This document shows positions 10,263 to 21,296 of a DNA stretch of 64,000 nucleotides, one piece after another (position 1 is the first letter of the stretch; every line of letters starts with the position of its first letter). The notes under the pieces were generated by a model. That model was not told the origin of the DNA and ran no database searches. It saw only the letters and a list, made by a program, of their open reading frames with translations. Origin of the DNA: Planoprotostelium fungivorum (lineage: Eukaryota; Evosea; Variosea; Cavosteliida; Cavosteliaceae); contig MDYQ01000067.1 of NCBI GenBank assembly GCA_003024175.1, forward strand, positions 48,041 to 112,040, given 5' to 3'. A program made the position numbers and the translations under genes.

Positions 10263-11366
10263 AGAGGACGTCAGCGTCAGCAAGTTGGATCAGAGCCGAG
10301 TACTGCCTGGATTACAAGTGTCAGACTTTGGAGAGATTGGACCGCCTCTGCATCCACTATTGGTGGAAGGGCTAAAGAAGACCGGAGAAGAACTGACGAA
10401 GCACGTATTTGTGTGGAACGCAGGGAGAAAGCGACATGAGGTGAAGATGTGAAATTCAGGGAGTGATGTGATTGGACGACAGGCATCGATTGAAAATGAT
10501 GAATGGATGCGACAGATGGAAGATGAGCTGAGGAAGGTGCGAGAAGAATTTATTGTCTTATGGTCTAATGCCCAATAAGACTGCAGAGCTGAAGAACATC
10601 TTGACGGGCGGTGCTGAGCTGAAGCTACACAGCCTCGTCATAGAAGAGGCATCCGAACGAGAGTATGTCTGGCCGTTGAAGGTGTCATCACCCATTAAGA
10701 TGTCAACGAGAACTGATGGTCTCACAGAGGAATAAAGGAGCTCACTTTGGATATCTCTTGGTCGTTCTACCCACGATGCATAGAGGTGACGGAGTCATCT
10801 CAGATGACGAGTTGAAGAGAAGAACAGGTGGACAGATGAAGGTCTCTCTCGGTGATGAAGAGAGGACATCCACCGCAGAACACAGTCAATATCTTCACCA
10901 ATTTCTATTCTTCTTCAAAGAGTGTCAGCTGATATCTCAACCAATCACAATGGGATACAGAGTGCAGTTGGTCTTCCGCCTGTCTGTCAAAGGTGATCGC
11001 ATCCTCTAGATTTCAACTTCCGATTCTGCAATGTCGTGTTGATTTGTTTCTCACCTGAGAATGACGTACCATCGTCATTCACACATCATAGAGGGACTAC
11101 CACCACAATGGTTCAAGGGCGTAGAACACGTCAAGAAAGTAAGAGGAGCCGTCGAGCTGTGGAGAGAAGATGAACGCGGAACCGAAGCACTCTGCTACCC
11201 CCTATCGAAGCGTGATGCCGAAGAGAACCTGACGCAGCAGAAGATCGCCAGGGTGCGATGTTATCGCGATGAATTGTGTGTGACACGCGACAGCTGGCGT
11301 CGAAGAGTTTCGGACTTGGATGTTATTTTGGAAAGATCGACCGCCGCACGTCTGACTCAGTCGTGA
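10263..11366 (+). CDS. 2-oxoglutarate/Fe(II) oxygenase-like protein, apparently degenerate
   Basis: Spliced by eye into exons about 10263-10441, 10485-10537, 10580-10682, 10729-11000 and 11090-11366. The first encodes LPGLQVSDFGEIGPPLHPLL, resembling the opening of a large fungal/protist prolyl-4-hydroxylase-like family. The core reads KGAHFGYLLVVLPTMHRGDG and then ITMGYRVQLVFRLS; family members have FGTLVVxLPS and SGxRVxLTY there. The expected iron ligands are not evident: the usual C-E-H-E-V segment is replaced by ECQLISQPI. Either this is a pseudoenzyme or the assignment is distant. The 5' exon with the true ATG is not identified, and the C-terminal exon (EGLPPQWFKGVEHVKK onward) is unlike known domains. 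Confidence 0.45.
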
Positions 11367-11731
11367 AGATCAAATCGTGGGGACGACATGCATTTGACAG
11401 TACGTTACATTCAGTTCTCTCTTGTACCCCGTAACATATCCGGGACGATCGTTGTGATCTCATCATGAACATCAGTTTGATTCGATCCAGCTGCACTCTG
11501 GCTCAAAGCCTCGAAATACGCCAAGACCGTTATCGTATTTACAAAGTACGACGACGTGGTGAGACGGAATATTCTGATTGTGTAATGATCGTGACCATGA
11601 CAGGAGAGATTGACCGTACATTTCGCTCAATCGAATGTCTATTTCAGTCGATTGATGGATCGAGTCGAACTACTTCTGCCGGAGGAAAGTGTACACGATC
11701 ACACCAAAGAACGGAGAGGAACTGAGCAGTC
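11367..11731 (+). other. Gap with an unassigned open frame
   Basis: A plus-strand frame from 11465 to 11725 starts MNISLIRSSCTLAQSLEIRQ and ends at TGA just before the next gene. It could be further exons of the preceding oxygenase-like gene, since plausible donor and acceptor sites exist. No family is recognised and no splice path is convincing. Confidence 0.2.
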
Positions 11732-12775
11732 ATGGGAATACTGCACGCCGTGCCAGACGACATCATCGATCATATCTTGTCACATTACGTTCCAATGGAA
11801 GAGATGGAAGGCTTCTACTTCACATCGAGAAGGTGCATGGAGAGAGTGTGCAACGTCACTGACGCTGCCATTCGACGTATGGTACAGGTGAAAGACTCGA
11901 CGATGCGCTCAGAGGCTGACAAACCATAGACAGCCGTACAGATGAAAAGATCGGACATCCTCTGCGACTGGTTCTCGTTAGCCGATTCACCTCGACTCCT
12001 ATCACGATCAGAACCGTACAGAGACGAGATCATAGCAAACATGCCTCCGATCGATACACCCAGATTGGATTTTACCAACCACGTGATGAAACTATTACAT
12101 CACTATGGAGGACACGTCATCGCACCCAAAATGATCGATTTCATCGGTTTCCACTTTGGAAGCAGCCATGGCTACCGTTACGATCTATTTCAGATCATGG
12201 ATAAGTTGTACGAACAGATGACAGAAGGATCTGACTCAGTACTCACGGTCATACCTGTGAGTCATCCGATTCAGATCATCACAAAGTACTCACCGTTCGT
12301 CTGTCAGGCATACGAAGAGATCTTAGACATGTGGATGGCAGCTCGATCTGATGATCTATCGACACTCACCCTCGCACGGCATCTGTCCAAAGTGGGACGC
12401 TGGGAGCATATTAAAACCGTTTGGAAGCAATTTTGCGAGAGATGGAACAATGATGTTCATCGCCTCTGGACGGATGGATACAAATTCGCAGTCGTAATCA
12501 TCAACGCGAACGATAGATCTCCGTGGAAGGAGAGGCATCAGAAGGTTCCACCAGTGATTCACCGTGTCATCGTTGACTTGATGGGATACATCAAAATTTA
12601 TCTGGAAGAGGACACGGTGTGTCACTGTAACTACTGTCGGCAAGTGATGGAGCTATTGTACCACAACGAGATGGACGAATTGACATTCAATTTCCCTAAA
12701 TCGATACGAAAGCATGTCATAGATAGGTATCACATCGAGCGAAAGGTGATGTACACCGGTTCGACGCATTTTTAG
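11732..12775 (+). CDS. F-box-like protein of unknown function
   Basis: Two exons (11732-11887, 11930-12775) joined in phase 0 give 333 residues. The N-terminus, MGILHAVPDDIIDHILSHYV, with the following TSRRCMERVCNV, has the spacing of an F-box, the Skp1-binding motif of SCF ubiquitin ligases. The rest is alpha-helical looking and includes HLSKVGRWEHIKTVWKQFCE and a CHCNYCRQV cysteine/histidine cluster that could bind metal. No LRR, WD40 or kelch pattern is visible. Two further F-box-like genes lie at 57-61.6 kb but share no obvious sequence with it. Confidence 0.55.
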
Positions 12776-12793
12776 TGTTGAATCAAACAGACG

Positions 12794-13096
12794 ATGATCA
12801 CAGAGGAGGGAGGCACGATGACCATCAAGAAGCTGGTCAGAATGAAGCGACCGGTGAGGTAAAAGAGAAGAAGAGATGACAAATGAAAGCAGAAAGGGAC
12901 GAAATTCGATACGGCAAGGGCCAATTTGAGGACCCATCTTCGATCAGAGGATGAAGGAAAGGAAAAGAATGAAGGAAAGAGGGAGAGAGAGAAAGAAGTA
13001 GAGGAAAGAAAGAGAATGAAGGGCAAGAAGAGGATGGAGGAGGGAACGAAGAAGAACACCCAGCCATCCAAAAAGAGCAAGAAGACCATCAATTGA
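12794..13096 (+). CDS. Small, highly charged basic protein (candidate)
   Basis: Not recognised. ATG at 12794, exon to 12853, a 39 bp intron (GTGAGG...GCAG, 12854-12892), then an exon to TGA at 13096 give 87 residues. The start is MITEEGGTMTIKKLVRMKRP; the remainder is lysine/arginine/glutamate rich and ends KKNTQPSKKSKKTIN. The purine-rich plus strand is open only in the spliced frame. The composition could reflect a nucleolar or RNA-binding tail, or simply low-complexity sequence. It sits 19 bp after the F-box-like gene on the same strand. Confidence 0.35.
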
Positions 13097-13226
13097 ATGC
13101 GCGAACGAATGTGACAACGAAATCGATAGTTGAATGAATGGGATGAAGCAAATGGTCGTCAAATGAAATGCGTGAAGAAGGCAACACACAGAGTCATTGG
13201 AGGCGAAATTAACAGGCATTTTATTC

Positions 13227-14828
13227 TCAAGCCTTGACATAATCAGGGAGAGAGTTGAGAGGGTAATACACCAACCGATCGTAAACTGCCGTCACCGTCT
13301 GATCATCATCAACATCATCTCCATCGTCCATCATCCGTCACCTTTCCCTCTGGAAATTTTCCATAGTAAGCGTCCTGCTTCGTGACGACCCAGTTGTTGA
13401 TCATCAAGTTCATCGATGCCGATGGTGTCGCGACGTTCTGTCCGCTGGTCCAAGTGGAAAAGTGCAACTTCTGGTCCACGTACCAATCTACCTTCTTGGG
13501 TGTCCACAAGAAGCCGTAGCTGTGAGCTCTCTCCTTTGCGTTGAATCCAAGAGATTTGACGCCCCAGCCCCACGTCTTACCACCGGCGTAGTGAGTGTAA
13601 GAGACGCCGGTGCAGTTCTTCGCATTGCCTTCGAATTCGATGTCGATCTCGGCACCTGATGGAGTCGGATGATGATGATGCGATGAACATGTGTGACGAT
13701 TGTAATGATGGTGATACGATGATGACAAGATGAGATGAAGACACCTCCGGAGGCGTCGGCGTAAGTGAAGAGAGAAGAGATTCCTCCGAACTCGCAGGCT
13801 GGAATGAAAGTCGTCTGCCTCTGGTCAGTTCTTCATCACCCACATCATCTGCACACCTCGACGTAACCATAAGTGAACTTGTCGTTGGTTGCGATCTCTC
13901 CAGCTCTCCACTTGTGTCCTCCACAGTTACCGGGGCAGCCTTGTTGATCGATGACCAAAGTCAACTTACCATCGGCAACTCTGATGATAGATGTGAGTCG
14001 AATGACTTCTCGTGAGGATAAAGAGGTGGCACACCTGACTTGATCGGCGGTCCATGATGAAGCGAAGAGGTCGGATGGAGGGTAATCGGAGACATACCAC
14101 TTGGATCGGTCCAGTGAGTTGAAGTCATCGGTGAATGATGGTTTGCCGCCGCCACCATTTCCTCCATTGGTGGTGGAACCAGTCGTGGTGGTGGTCTGGC
14201 CGGTCGTGGTGGTCTGACCAGTCGTAGAACCACCTCGGTTGATGATGCCTGAGAGAATCAGATGTGGAAATGTGTGATGATTCTTCGCACCGGACGATCT
14301 GCAGGAAGAAGCGTAGACGGGAGGAGCTTTCGATTTGAGCCAGCACTTGGATTTTCCACAAGTATCATAGGCGAACTGAGATCATCTATCAGATGCTTGC
14401 GATGTTACATCATCTGATGTGCACACCGTCTGGCACTGAGAGTTCTGGAAGCACTTAGCTTGACAATCTTCCGAGCTGGAGGCCTGGATGGGTTGATTGG
14501 GAAGATCAGCTCCTGGTCTGTCGACCATATCGATGGTTCCATAAGAACCACCATTGCCTCCACCAGTACTTCCACTTCCACAATTTTGTTGACATCCGGA
14601 ACCACCTACGCATTCTTTAGAGGACGTCGATGTGATGCAAGGACATCAGCTCACAGTAATCTGAAGTAATTCCACAATATCCATACTGTAAGATGGTCAG
14701 ACACAGTGGGGGAGAACGAAATGATCGATCTTCACCTGAGAGCAGCACTCATTAGAGGCACATCCGCAGTTCTGGGACACCACAAGGGATGTCAAGAAGA
14801 GGAGAGCGAGTATGACTCTGCTGTCCAT
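13227..14828 (-). CDS. Secreted GH16 beta-glucanase with hevein-type chitin-binding module
   Basis: Likely an endo-1,3(1,4)-beta-glucanase (lichenase-like). Start MDSRVILALLFLTSLVVSQ is a signal peptide. It leads straight into CGCASNECCSQYGYCG, a hevein/CBM18 chitin-binding pattern. A second cysteine-rich module (DCQAKCFQNSQCQTV ... FAYDTCGKSKCW) resembles a PAN/apple-like fold. A Thr/Gly linker with repeated TTGQTT precedes the GH16 domain: FTDDFNSLDRSKWY, KWRAGEIATNDKFTYGYVEV, and the catalytic GAEIDIEFEG with its two glutamates and central Asp present. It ends GKTVTAVYDRLVYYPLNS after a 43 bp terminal intron; without splicing that intron the frame stops at 13315. AATAAA (13220-13225, minus) follows the stop by one base. 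Confidence 0.82.
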
Positions 14829-15050
14829 GTTGGTTGTTGAATGATCTGTGCCATTATTCAACGCTGAGACAAGCGATTGACACAGACAGAATCTCTCGGT
14901 TGCGTAACCGCAACCTCAACACGCTAAGTGAGCAGCTCATTCACTGACAGACACGTTCTCTATGACACCAGAAGCTGTCCTGCCTGCACCAGAGTGGCGA
15001 CTGACACTGACACTCTTTACAACATCTACAGAGTGATCTTGATCAAAAGT
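14829..15050. other. Short intergenic region with a small inverted repeat
   Basis: This is the promoter side of the GH16 gene. It contains GGTTGCG and CGCAACC as perfect 7 bp arms around a 4 bp spacer near 14898-14915. No gene is seen. Confidence 0.3.
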
Positions 15051-18000
15051 TTATTTACTTTCATTGATGTCTGAGGAGAGTCTCTGCACAAACTCCCTTG
15101 CAGCTTCCATCCATCTTTCCATCGTAAATTTCTCTGTCGCTTGATTCTTCATCCAATTTCTCGCTTTTCTCACGGCCAATTGCCACAAGACTCGATCGCC
15201 TTCCATCTTCAACTCCAGATGAACTACGACGATCGCCGTGATGAAGATGTTGGATGGCAACATGTCATCTCCATCTCGCACGTGTCGGTTGGCCTCGTCC
15301 ACGTCTTTGAGAGAGAAACCGATCAACTGAGCCGCCGCTGGAAGAAAAGAACCTTCCGCCGTCTGTTTCGACAAGATGGCTCTCAGGTGTTGTCCATGCA
15401 TGAGAGATTGGTTCTCGTTGGTTGGTCGGGATGTGGTGGATTCAGATGAGGAGGACCCACCAAAGCTGAGGATTGGTGCGGGAGGGGGAGCATCAAGGCT
15501 GGAGAATGTAGAGGGAGCACCGAAGGGAGAGATTGGTGTAGAACCGGGTCTCAGAGAGGATGCACCAAAGGAAGAGACTGGCGAGGGTGTACCAAAAGAG
15601 AAGGTTGAAGTGGGAGCACCAAAGGAAGAGGTCGAAATAGGAGCACCAAAGGAGGACGTTGAAGTAGGAGCACCAAAGGAAGAGGTTGAAGGAGGAGCAC
15701 CAAAAGGAGGAGAGACTATGGAGGGAGCACCAAAGCTAGAACTTGACGTAGAAGCTCCAAAGGAAGAGAAGGAAGCTGGGGCCGGTCTGGCCGTGTGGAG
15801 GGCCCCGAACATAGTTTGATCCATTGCACCACCACCACAGAATACAGGCTGCGGGACGACAGGTAGAACCACCGGAAGAGTTGGTATCGCAGATACGTGA
15901 ACCATCATGCGCGTCTCTGTCGTGACATCCATGGCGTTTTCATCCACTGTGACGATGTTAAGAGGATGGTACTCGTACGGTGGCTCACCTGCAACGAAGG
16001 CAGTCTGGGAGCAGAGGACACCGGTTGCCATGGAGACATCGAGGGTCTCCTTGTTGATGTCGACCGGGGAGGTGAGGGTGCCGTCGGTGTGGTGCAAGTA
16101 GCTCCTGCCTCGTTGTAGACTGTCGATGATGGAACGGCCGTACAATCTGGGTGAATGAGTCACGTGACTGATTGTAGATGAGATTTGAAATAATATTCAC
16201 CTGAGCAGGACCAAGTCTTCTCCTATTAGCTGTTTGGCTTGCTTCGTGTCCACAGTGATCTGCATTGTACGTTAGATGAGTTTTAGGGTTTATCTCACCT
16301 CTTGGGACCAATCTTTTTCCTGGATCTTTCCCATCAGCGTACCGGTGATGACGTCGTTCGATAGTCTAGACAAACCTTCTCTGTCAATGTGAACGTATAC
16401 CACCAACTGCCCTTGAGAGAAGAGAGGAGGTAGATGGTATGGGCTCTGCCTCAACTTTTGTACATCAGATGACTTCATCCCTGCCAAACTCACCCCAGGG
16501 AGATCCTTCTCTAATTGTCCCCACTGCATCTTCAACTGTCACGAGCGTCAGCACACGTCCATGTCTAAAGATGCAATCTCACGTCAGTGACGGAAGGTTT
16601 GAGTGCCCTGTTCATCTGCTTCATCACTGCCGCCTCCATGTTGTGCGAATCGATCATCTCGCATCTTCCGTTCGCAGAATCTGCGATTCCGCGCACTAGC
16701 TTCTCGTCCACCTGTCGACCGATGCCAAAAGTGTAAATTCTTGTGTTGTGTGAATGTCTCTTGGCCAATGCAATACAAGCCGCAGAATTTTCGACCTATT
16801 TTCGGTCATATACAAAGGTGTAGATGGAATTCACCGCTCCATCAGTGAGGAGGAAGACCTGTCTGGACGTACCCGGGGTGGGAGGGGTGTTCAAGATGGT
16901 GTTCAAGGGTGTGTACAACTCTGTTCCCGCCATATTGGCACGCCGTCCCGCGTTGGCATTCATGGCTGTAGCCAGGTTGGCTTCGTCATATTTGACGCTG
17001 TGGTCCCACAGCTTGCGATGTTTGCTGCCGAAATCGATGACATTGAAGAGACAGCTGTTGGGGAGGGCTCTCAAGAGGAGTTCGACTGTCTGATTGACCT
17101 GTCTGACATCAGATGACGTTGATGACGTTGATGACGCTGATGGGGCAGAGTCTTCTGAATGACTCACCGCTCGAATCGGAGGGCCTTTCATCGAAGCGGA
17201 GCAGTCGATGAGTAAGATGATCTCTGTGTTGATCTGTTGTCATTTCAGTGATGTGATGTCTTAAAGTTTGTCACCTCTTCGTCGTCTTCGGCCGCCTTCA
17301 TGTCTGGGTGGAAAGTGAAGGAGGCGACTAATCCTCCTCTACCGTCGCCTTCGATGAGTCCGGTGGGTCTAATCGTTCAATCAGCATGAATGATGCATCA
17401 TTCGCATCCACGATCTCACCTGGAGGGGTCCTCGACGTAGACTTCCATCTTGAAAGCCGATCTAGATGTGATGGAAGCCGAGACATTGTTTCCATTGACA
17501 TTTAGTGTCTGATTGGCCAGAACTCTAACAAGAGGAGATGACGTAGAGATGTGTGCCATGAAGTCGACGGCTTCGGTCGACGACTGAGGAGATAACTCGA
17601 AGACTATCCTGTCTTCGTCGTAGTTGAGTTCGGTCACATAGGTGAGAATGAGTGTGACTTCTTTGCCAGCTTCCAAGCTTCCCACTGAACATTTAAAATG
17701 GCCTTTGTCAGCTGGATGGTGTCAGCTCTTATGGTTAAAATTAAAGGACACTCACTCTGTTCGGAGAGGTACGCATTGTGGCCTGATGCGAGTGCATCAT
17801 CGTATAGATGAGTGGCTTGCTTCTTTTCTCTGAGGATACTCTTGAGGATCCTCCCATCAACGTCTGCGATGAAAGATGAGACGGTGGCGGTTTCGGATAG
17901 GGGATAAGAGTAGGAGATCTCTTGTGGTTGTTCGGACGCATTCTTGAATGTCTGTCGGATGCTCACACGAGCCGACAGATCCGTAATGTTCGCATGGATG

Positions 18001-18086
18001 GAAGATGATATCTGTGTGAGGTTGATGTTTGTGATGGATCCCTGAGGACCAATATAAGTGCAGAGTGTAGGTCTCGCGGCAGGCAT
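15051..18086 (-). CDS. VIT and von Willebrand A domain protein with FG-type repeats (VWA5A-like)
   Basis: Probably cytosolic. The N-terminus carries a VIT domain (vault/inter-alpha-trypsin type): DLSARVSIRQTFKNASEQPQ, ISYSYPLSETATVSSF and ILREKKQATHLYDDALASGH. A beta-rich region follows (EAGKEVTLILTYVTELNYDE), then a vWA domain with the metal-site motif ILLIDCSASMKG, VFLLTDGAVNS and TRIYTFGIGRQVDEKLVRGI. The C-terminal third has a low-complexity segment in which SFGAP-type units recur about ten times. It ends in a helical domain (KARNWMKNQATEKF). Homologues in Dictyostelium and animals have the VIT-vWA core; the FG-rich insertion is not a standard part. Several 40-60 bp introns. AATAAA (15050-15055, minus) overlaps the TAA stop. 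Confidence 0.82.
15450..15830 (-). repeat. SFGAP-type tandem repeat within the vWA gene
   Basis: In the coding strand, units of about 9-11 codons reading S-F-G-A-P/S followed by Ser/Thr-rich spacers repeat roughly ten times, e.g. SFGAPTSTSSFGAPIS. The DNA shows matching 27-33 bp near-repeats (GGAGCACCAAAGGAAGAG variants on the plus strand). The pattern matches FG motifs of nucleoporins. Confidence 0.75.
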
Positions 18087-18466
18087 GGTCTATCGCTATT
18101 GTGTGTTTTTGAAATCCATCATTCTCGCTCGTTCGAGAATCCGCTTGGCGAAATTTTTGCTCTTTCCTGGATCATCCAAAGAAATTACATTATCTATTTG
18201 GAATAAAAAGACTCATAAACGAGGCAGAAAATAACTAAATGGACGGCCTTCATATTTTTGTTATAGTGAATCAGCAGAGACTGCAGAAGTGAAGAGACGA
18301 AAAATAGATGTGGTGGTTGTAAAGAGTTCGTAAACCTGACCGGACACCAAAAAAAGGCGCCAATAACATCACATCAGTCTCATCATCAGCACTTAGCTTC
18401 TTCCTCCATATGAGGCGTTAACCATCTTCACACGCGACATCATCAGGAACACCACCAGGCTTAAAG
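18087..18466. promoter_or_regulatory. Divergent intergenic region
   Basis: The 380 bp between the start codons of the vWA gene (minus) and the polyproline gene (plus). It is AT-richer than flanking exons and must contain both promoters. No specific site is assigned. Confidence 0.35.
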
Positions 18467-21108
18467 ATGAGTGGCGGAGATCAGGGCATTCATCTAGCCC
18501 CAAAATCGAGACCACCTCCAAAAGATAAGCCTCCATTTTCCGCGGGAGCGTTGAAAGAGCCTGCAAGTCCACCACCTCCAGTCACCGACGTTCCATCTAC
18601 GGAATATCCTCCGTTCAGCCAGAGCGGTGAGTTTCTACCTTGACGATGAATTCACCAGTCGACGAGATGATGTGACGAGGTGCAGGTAGTTATCAACATT
18701 ATCTCGAGCAGAAGTGGGGAAGTCCAGATAAGAAATATTTAAAACAGCCACGCAAACCTAAAGTGAGTGAAACGAACTTCGATGCAGAATATGGCACAGC
18801 ATCAAATGACATCCATCGTGGCGTCCATCCTGAACACTTGCAGACACCTGAAGATCCCAAGCGGAAGTTAGCTCTGGGTTCAGCCGAATACGAATTCGGT
18901 AGTTACACTCTTCACTTAGAAGATTTCAATTCCAACTTTGCTCCCTTTCGGCCAGATTATTCGCCCGTTACACAAAATGCCAGACACTTCTCACCACCGA
19001 GATCGCCCACGTCCACCGTGGCCTTCAATAGTACCGCGGGCCGCCTGGGCTCACCATCGATCTCGCGATTAGCAGAACCAAAGAGTCGAACCATAGTTAT
19101 TCCAAAGCAAAACGAAGACGAAAAGGTGAACATCATCCGTCCGTCAGACGGAGTCGATCGATGACGAATGAACAGCCGAAGCTCGTCACCACGCATTCAA
19201 AATTATCTCGACCGATATCGGTTGCGTCTACCGAGAAGAAAGAAGAAAATAAGCCAGGAGAGAAGAAGAAAGAAGGAGAAAAGGATCCGTACTGGAGATT
19301 TCCTGGGAAAAAATCATCCACGACACCTCGTCAGCCCAAACCAAAAGAAAAGAGGATCATAGCAGAGTCTCCATTCAAGAATGTTCGCAAGAAGTCTCCA
19401 TCGAAAGTTACGCCGACGTCAAAATCTACACCGACGACGAAATCTCCCATAAGGTCTCCGGTTAGATCTGTCAGTACGAGCTCTGTGTCCTCTAAGGAAT
19501 CAGAGACTGCAGTTGATGTGGAAGAAGGCCCGCCAATACTTTCTCCACCAAACGAGACGGTCATTGAAGAGGAGCAGCGAGTGGAGACGTCAGAGATGAA
19601 AATCGAAGAAATTGTACAATCAGAGGAATCTCAGCTTGCATCGGCTACCAAACCTTCGAAGCCTGCCGTAGTGATCGTCATACCCACCATCTCTTTAGAG
19701 CCGCAAAGGGATTCAGCCGTCACCGAGACATACGTTGGAGCTGCGTCTCCATCGCCTTCCTTATCACCAATCCTCCCCACCGCCGAAATTCCAGAGACGG
19801 CCCTCCTTACCAGGCCCATCTTTCCCCTTCGGTCTTTCGAATTGGCCAAAGAACAAGAAGCGGGGAGGACCAGAAGCAGCACACTCACGGGAAGCCCTCC
19901 ACCCTTCCTCAAGATGGACCCAGCTCTGTTCACCTTCACTCGATCTCCCTCCCTCGCCGATGATACCTTGAAGAACATCCGTGAGAAACTGTTACAGAAG
20001 CAGAGCAGCACGTCGACCTCTGAAGCTCCCTCGCCAAGATCTGCTTCGAGCGTTGCGGGGAGGAATTCAAAGGAGGCCATCGAATTCTTGAGATCACGCA
20101 TCAAGTCAGACAAGTCACTGGAATCGTACATGAGTGAATCTACGACGACTACACCGAGGGCAAACGATGGTGCGTCCCCGGCCAGAGCGAGAGCGTCCAG
20201 TTATATGGATCCCAGTACGCTGGGTAGGTTGAATGATGTGAGGAGCCCACCACCACCGTCTCTGTTGTCGCAGCCGCTGGCGAGAGAGGAAGAAGGAGAG
20301 GAGGAAGAAGAGGAAGAAGAGGAAGATGAAGGTCCACCACCGCCACCTCCTTTTCCTGAAGGTGATGAATATGACGCATCAACGAAGAGGCTGAACTGTT
20401 TTTAGCCAGCGCGGTGATGTCATCAGATCATTCTGGTGCACCTCCACCTCCACCACCGGGGCCACCCCCACCCCCTCCATCAGCCTCACCGAAGCCTCTC
20501 AACATACCCAAGAAACAGGCACAGTCTCCCAAGCCTGCTCCCAAATTAGATCACGCAGAAGAACTGAGGAAGAAGATCGCCATGAGAAATAAGATCGTGG
20601 AAGAATCAAGCCCAGCACCGAAGGAGACGAATGTGACGGCTCCAGTTAGTCAGCCACCACCTTCAGTCACCCCCGTACAAGTACCGGCGTCGATCGTGCC
20701 TGCTCCTGAAGTTCCAAGCGAGGGCGGCCCGCCACCACCGCCACCGCCTCCTCCCGCAGTGAAGAAGAGTGAGTCCAAAGTCATCTGTCTCACTCGATCA
20801 CCACGATGCGACGTGAATCTCATCGTCTAAAACATCTCATCTACCTATCACAATATCACCATTAACGTCACCACACGATCTGAAAATTCATCATAGAGCC
20901 ACCAACGGAAGGTACGACGACACCGAAGAAGGCTCCACCCCCTGCAGCAGGGATGCAGATGTCCGAGTTGACTCAGAGGATCGCAGACTGGAGTACTCGC
21001 CCAAAGACGCCTACTCTACCACGAAAAGAGATCACACCACCACCGGCCGCGACCGATCCAATGGCCGAGCTGAGAGCCAAGTTGGCCAACCGAAATAAAG
21101 CGACGTGA
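18467..21108 (+). CDS. Proline-rich WH2-like protein, candidate actin regulator
   Basis: Exons about 18467-18627, 18686-19122, 19174-20361, 20426-20767 and 20896-21108 join in frame. The N-terminal half is basic and Ser/Pro/Lys rich without clear domains. It then carries an acidic EEEGEEEEEEEEEDEG run, several blocks of eight or nine prolines (GAPPPPPPGPPPPPP, GGPPPPPPPPP), the WH2-like helix LDHAEELRKKIAMRNK and a related C-terminal helix, PMAELRAKLANRNKAT. Polyproline next to WH2-like helices is the layout of WASP/WIP/verprolin proteins, which bind profilin and actin. No WH1, GBD or canonical LKKT is seen, so this is an inference. AATAAA (21094-21099) lies inside the last codons. Confidence 0.6.
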
Positions 21109-21296
21109 TGGGAGATGGACGGTGTCGCATGGAAGAGGTGTATTTTACCTGAGAGGCACCTTTAGAGGTTAGGTATTGTAAATAAGAGACGAAGAAAGAT
21201 GGAAAGTGTCGACATGCTGCGGAGACGGGTTGATGGCGTTAACATCACGCACGGAATTTAAAATTACCCGTCTACCACTCTTCAACTGCGACGATC

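Noticed and set aside
13315-13728. GH16 protein ending at KVTDDGRWR
   Set aside because: A 43 bp GT-AG intron at that point leads to TVTAVYDRLVYYPL, a normal GH16 C-terminal strand, and to a stop beside AATAAA.
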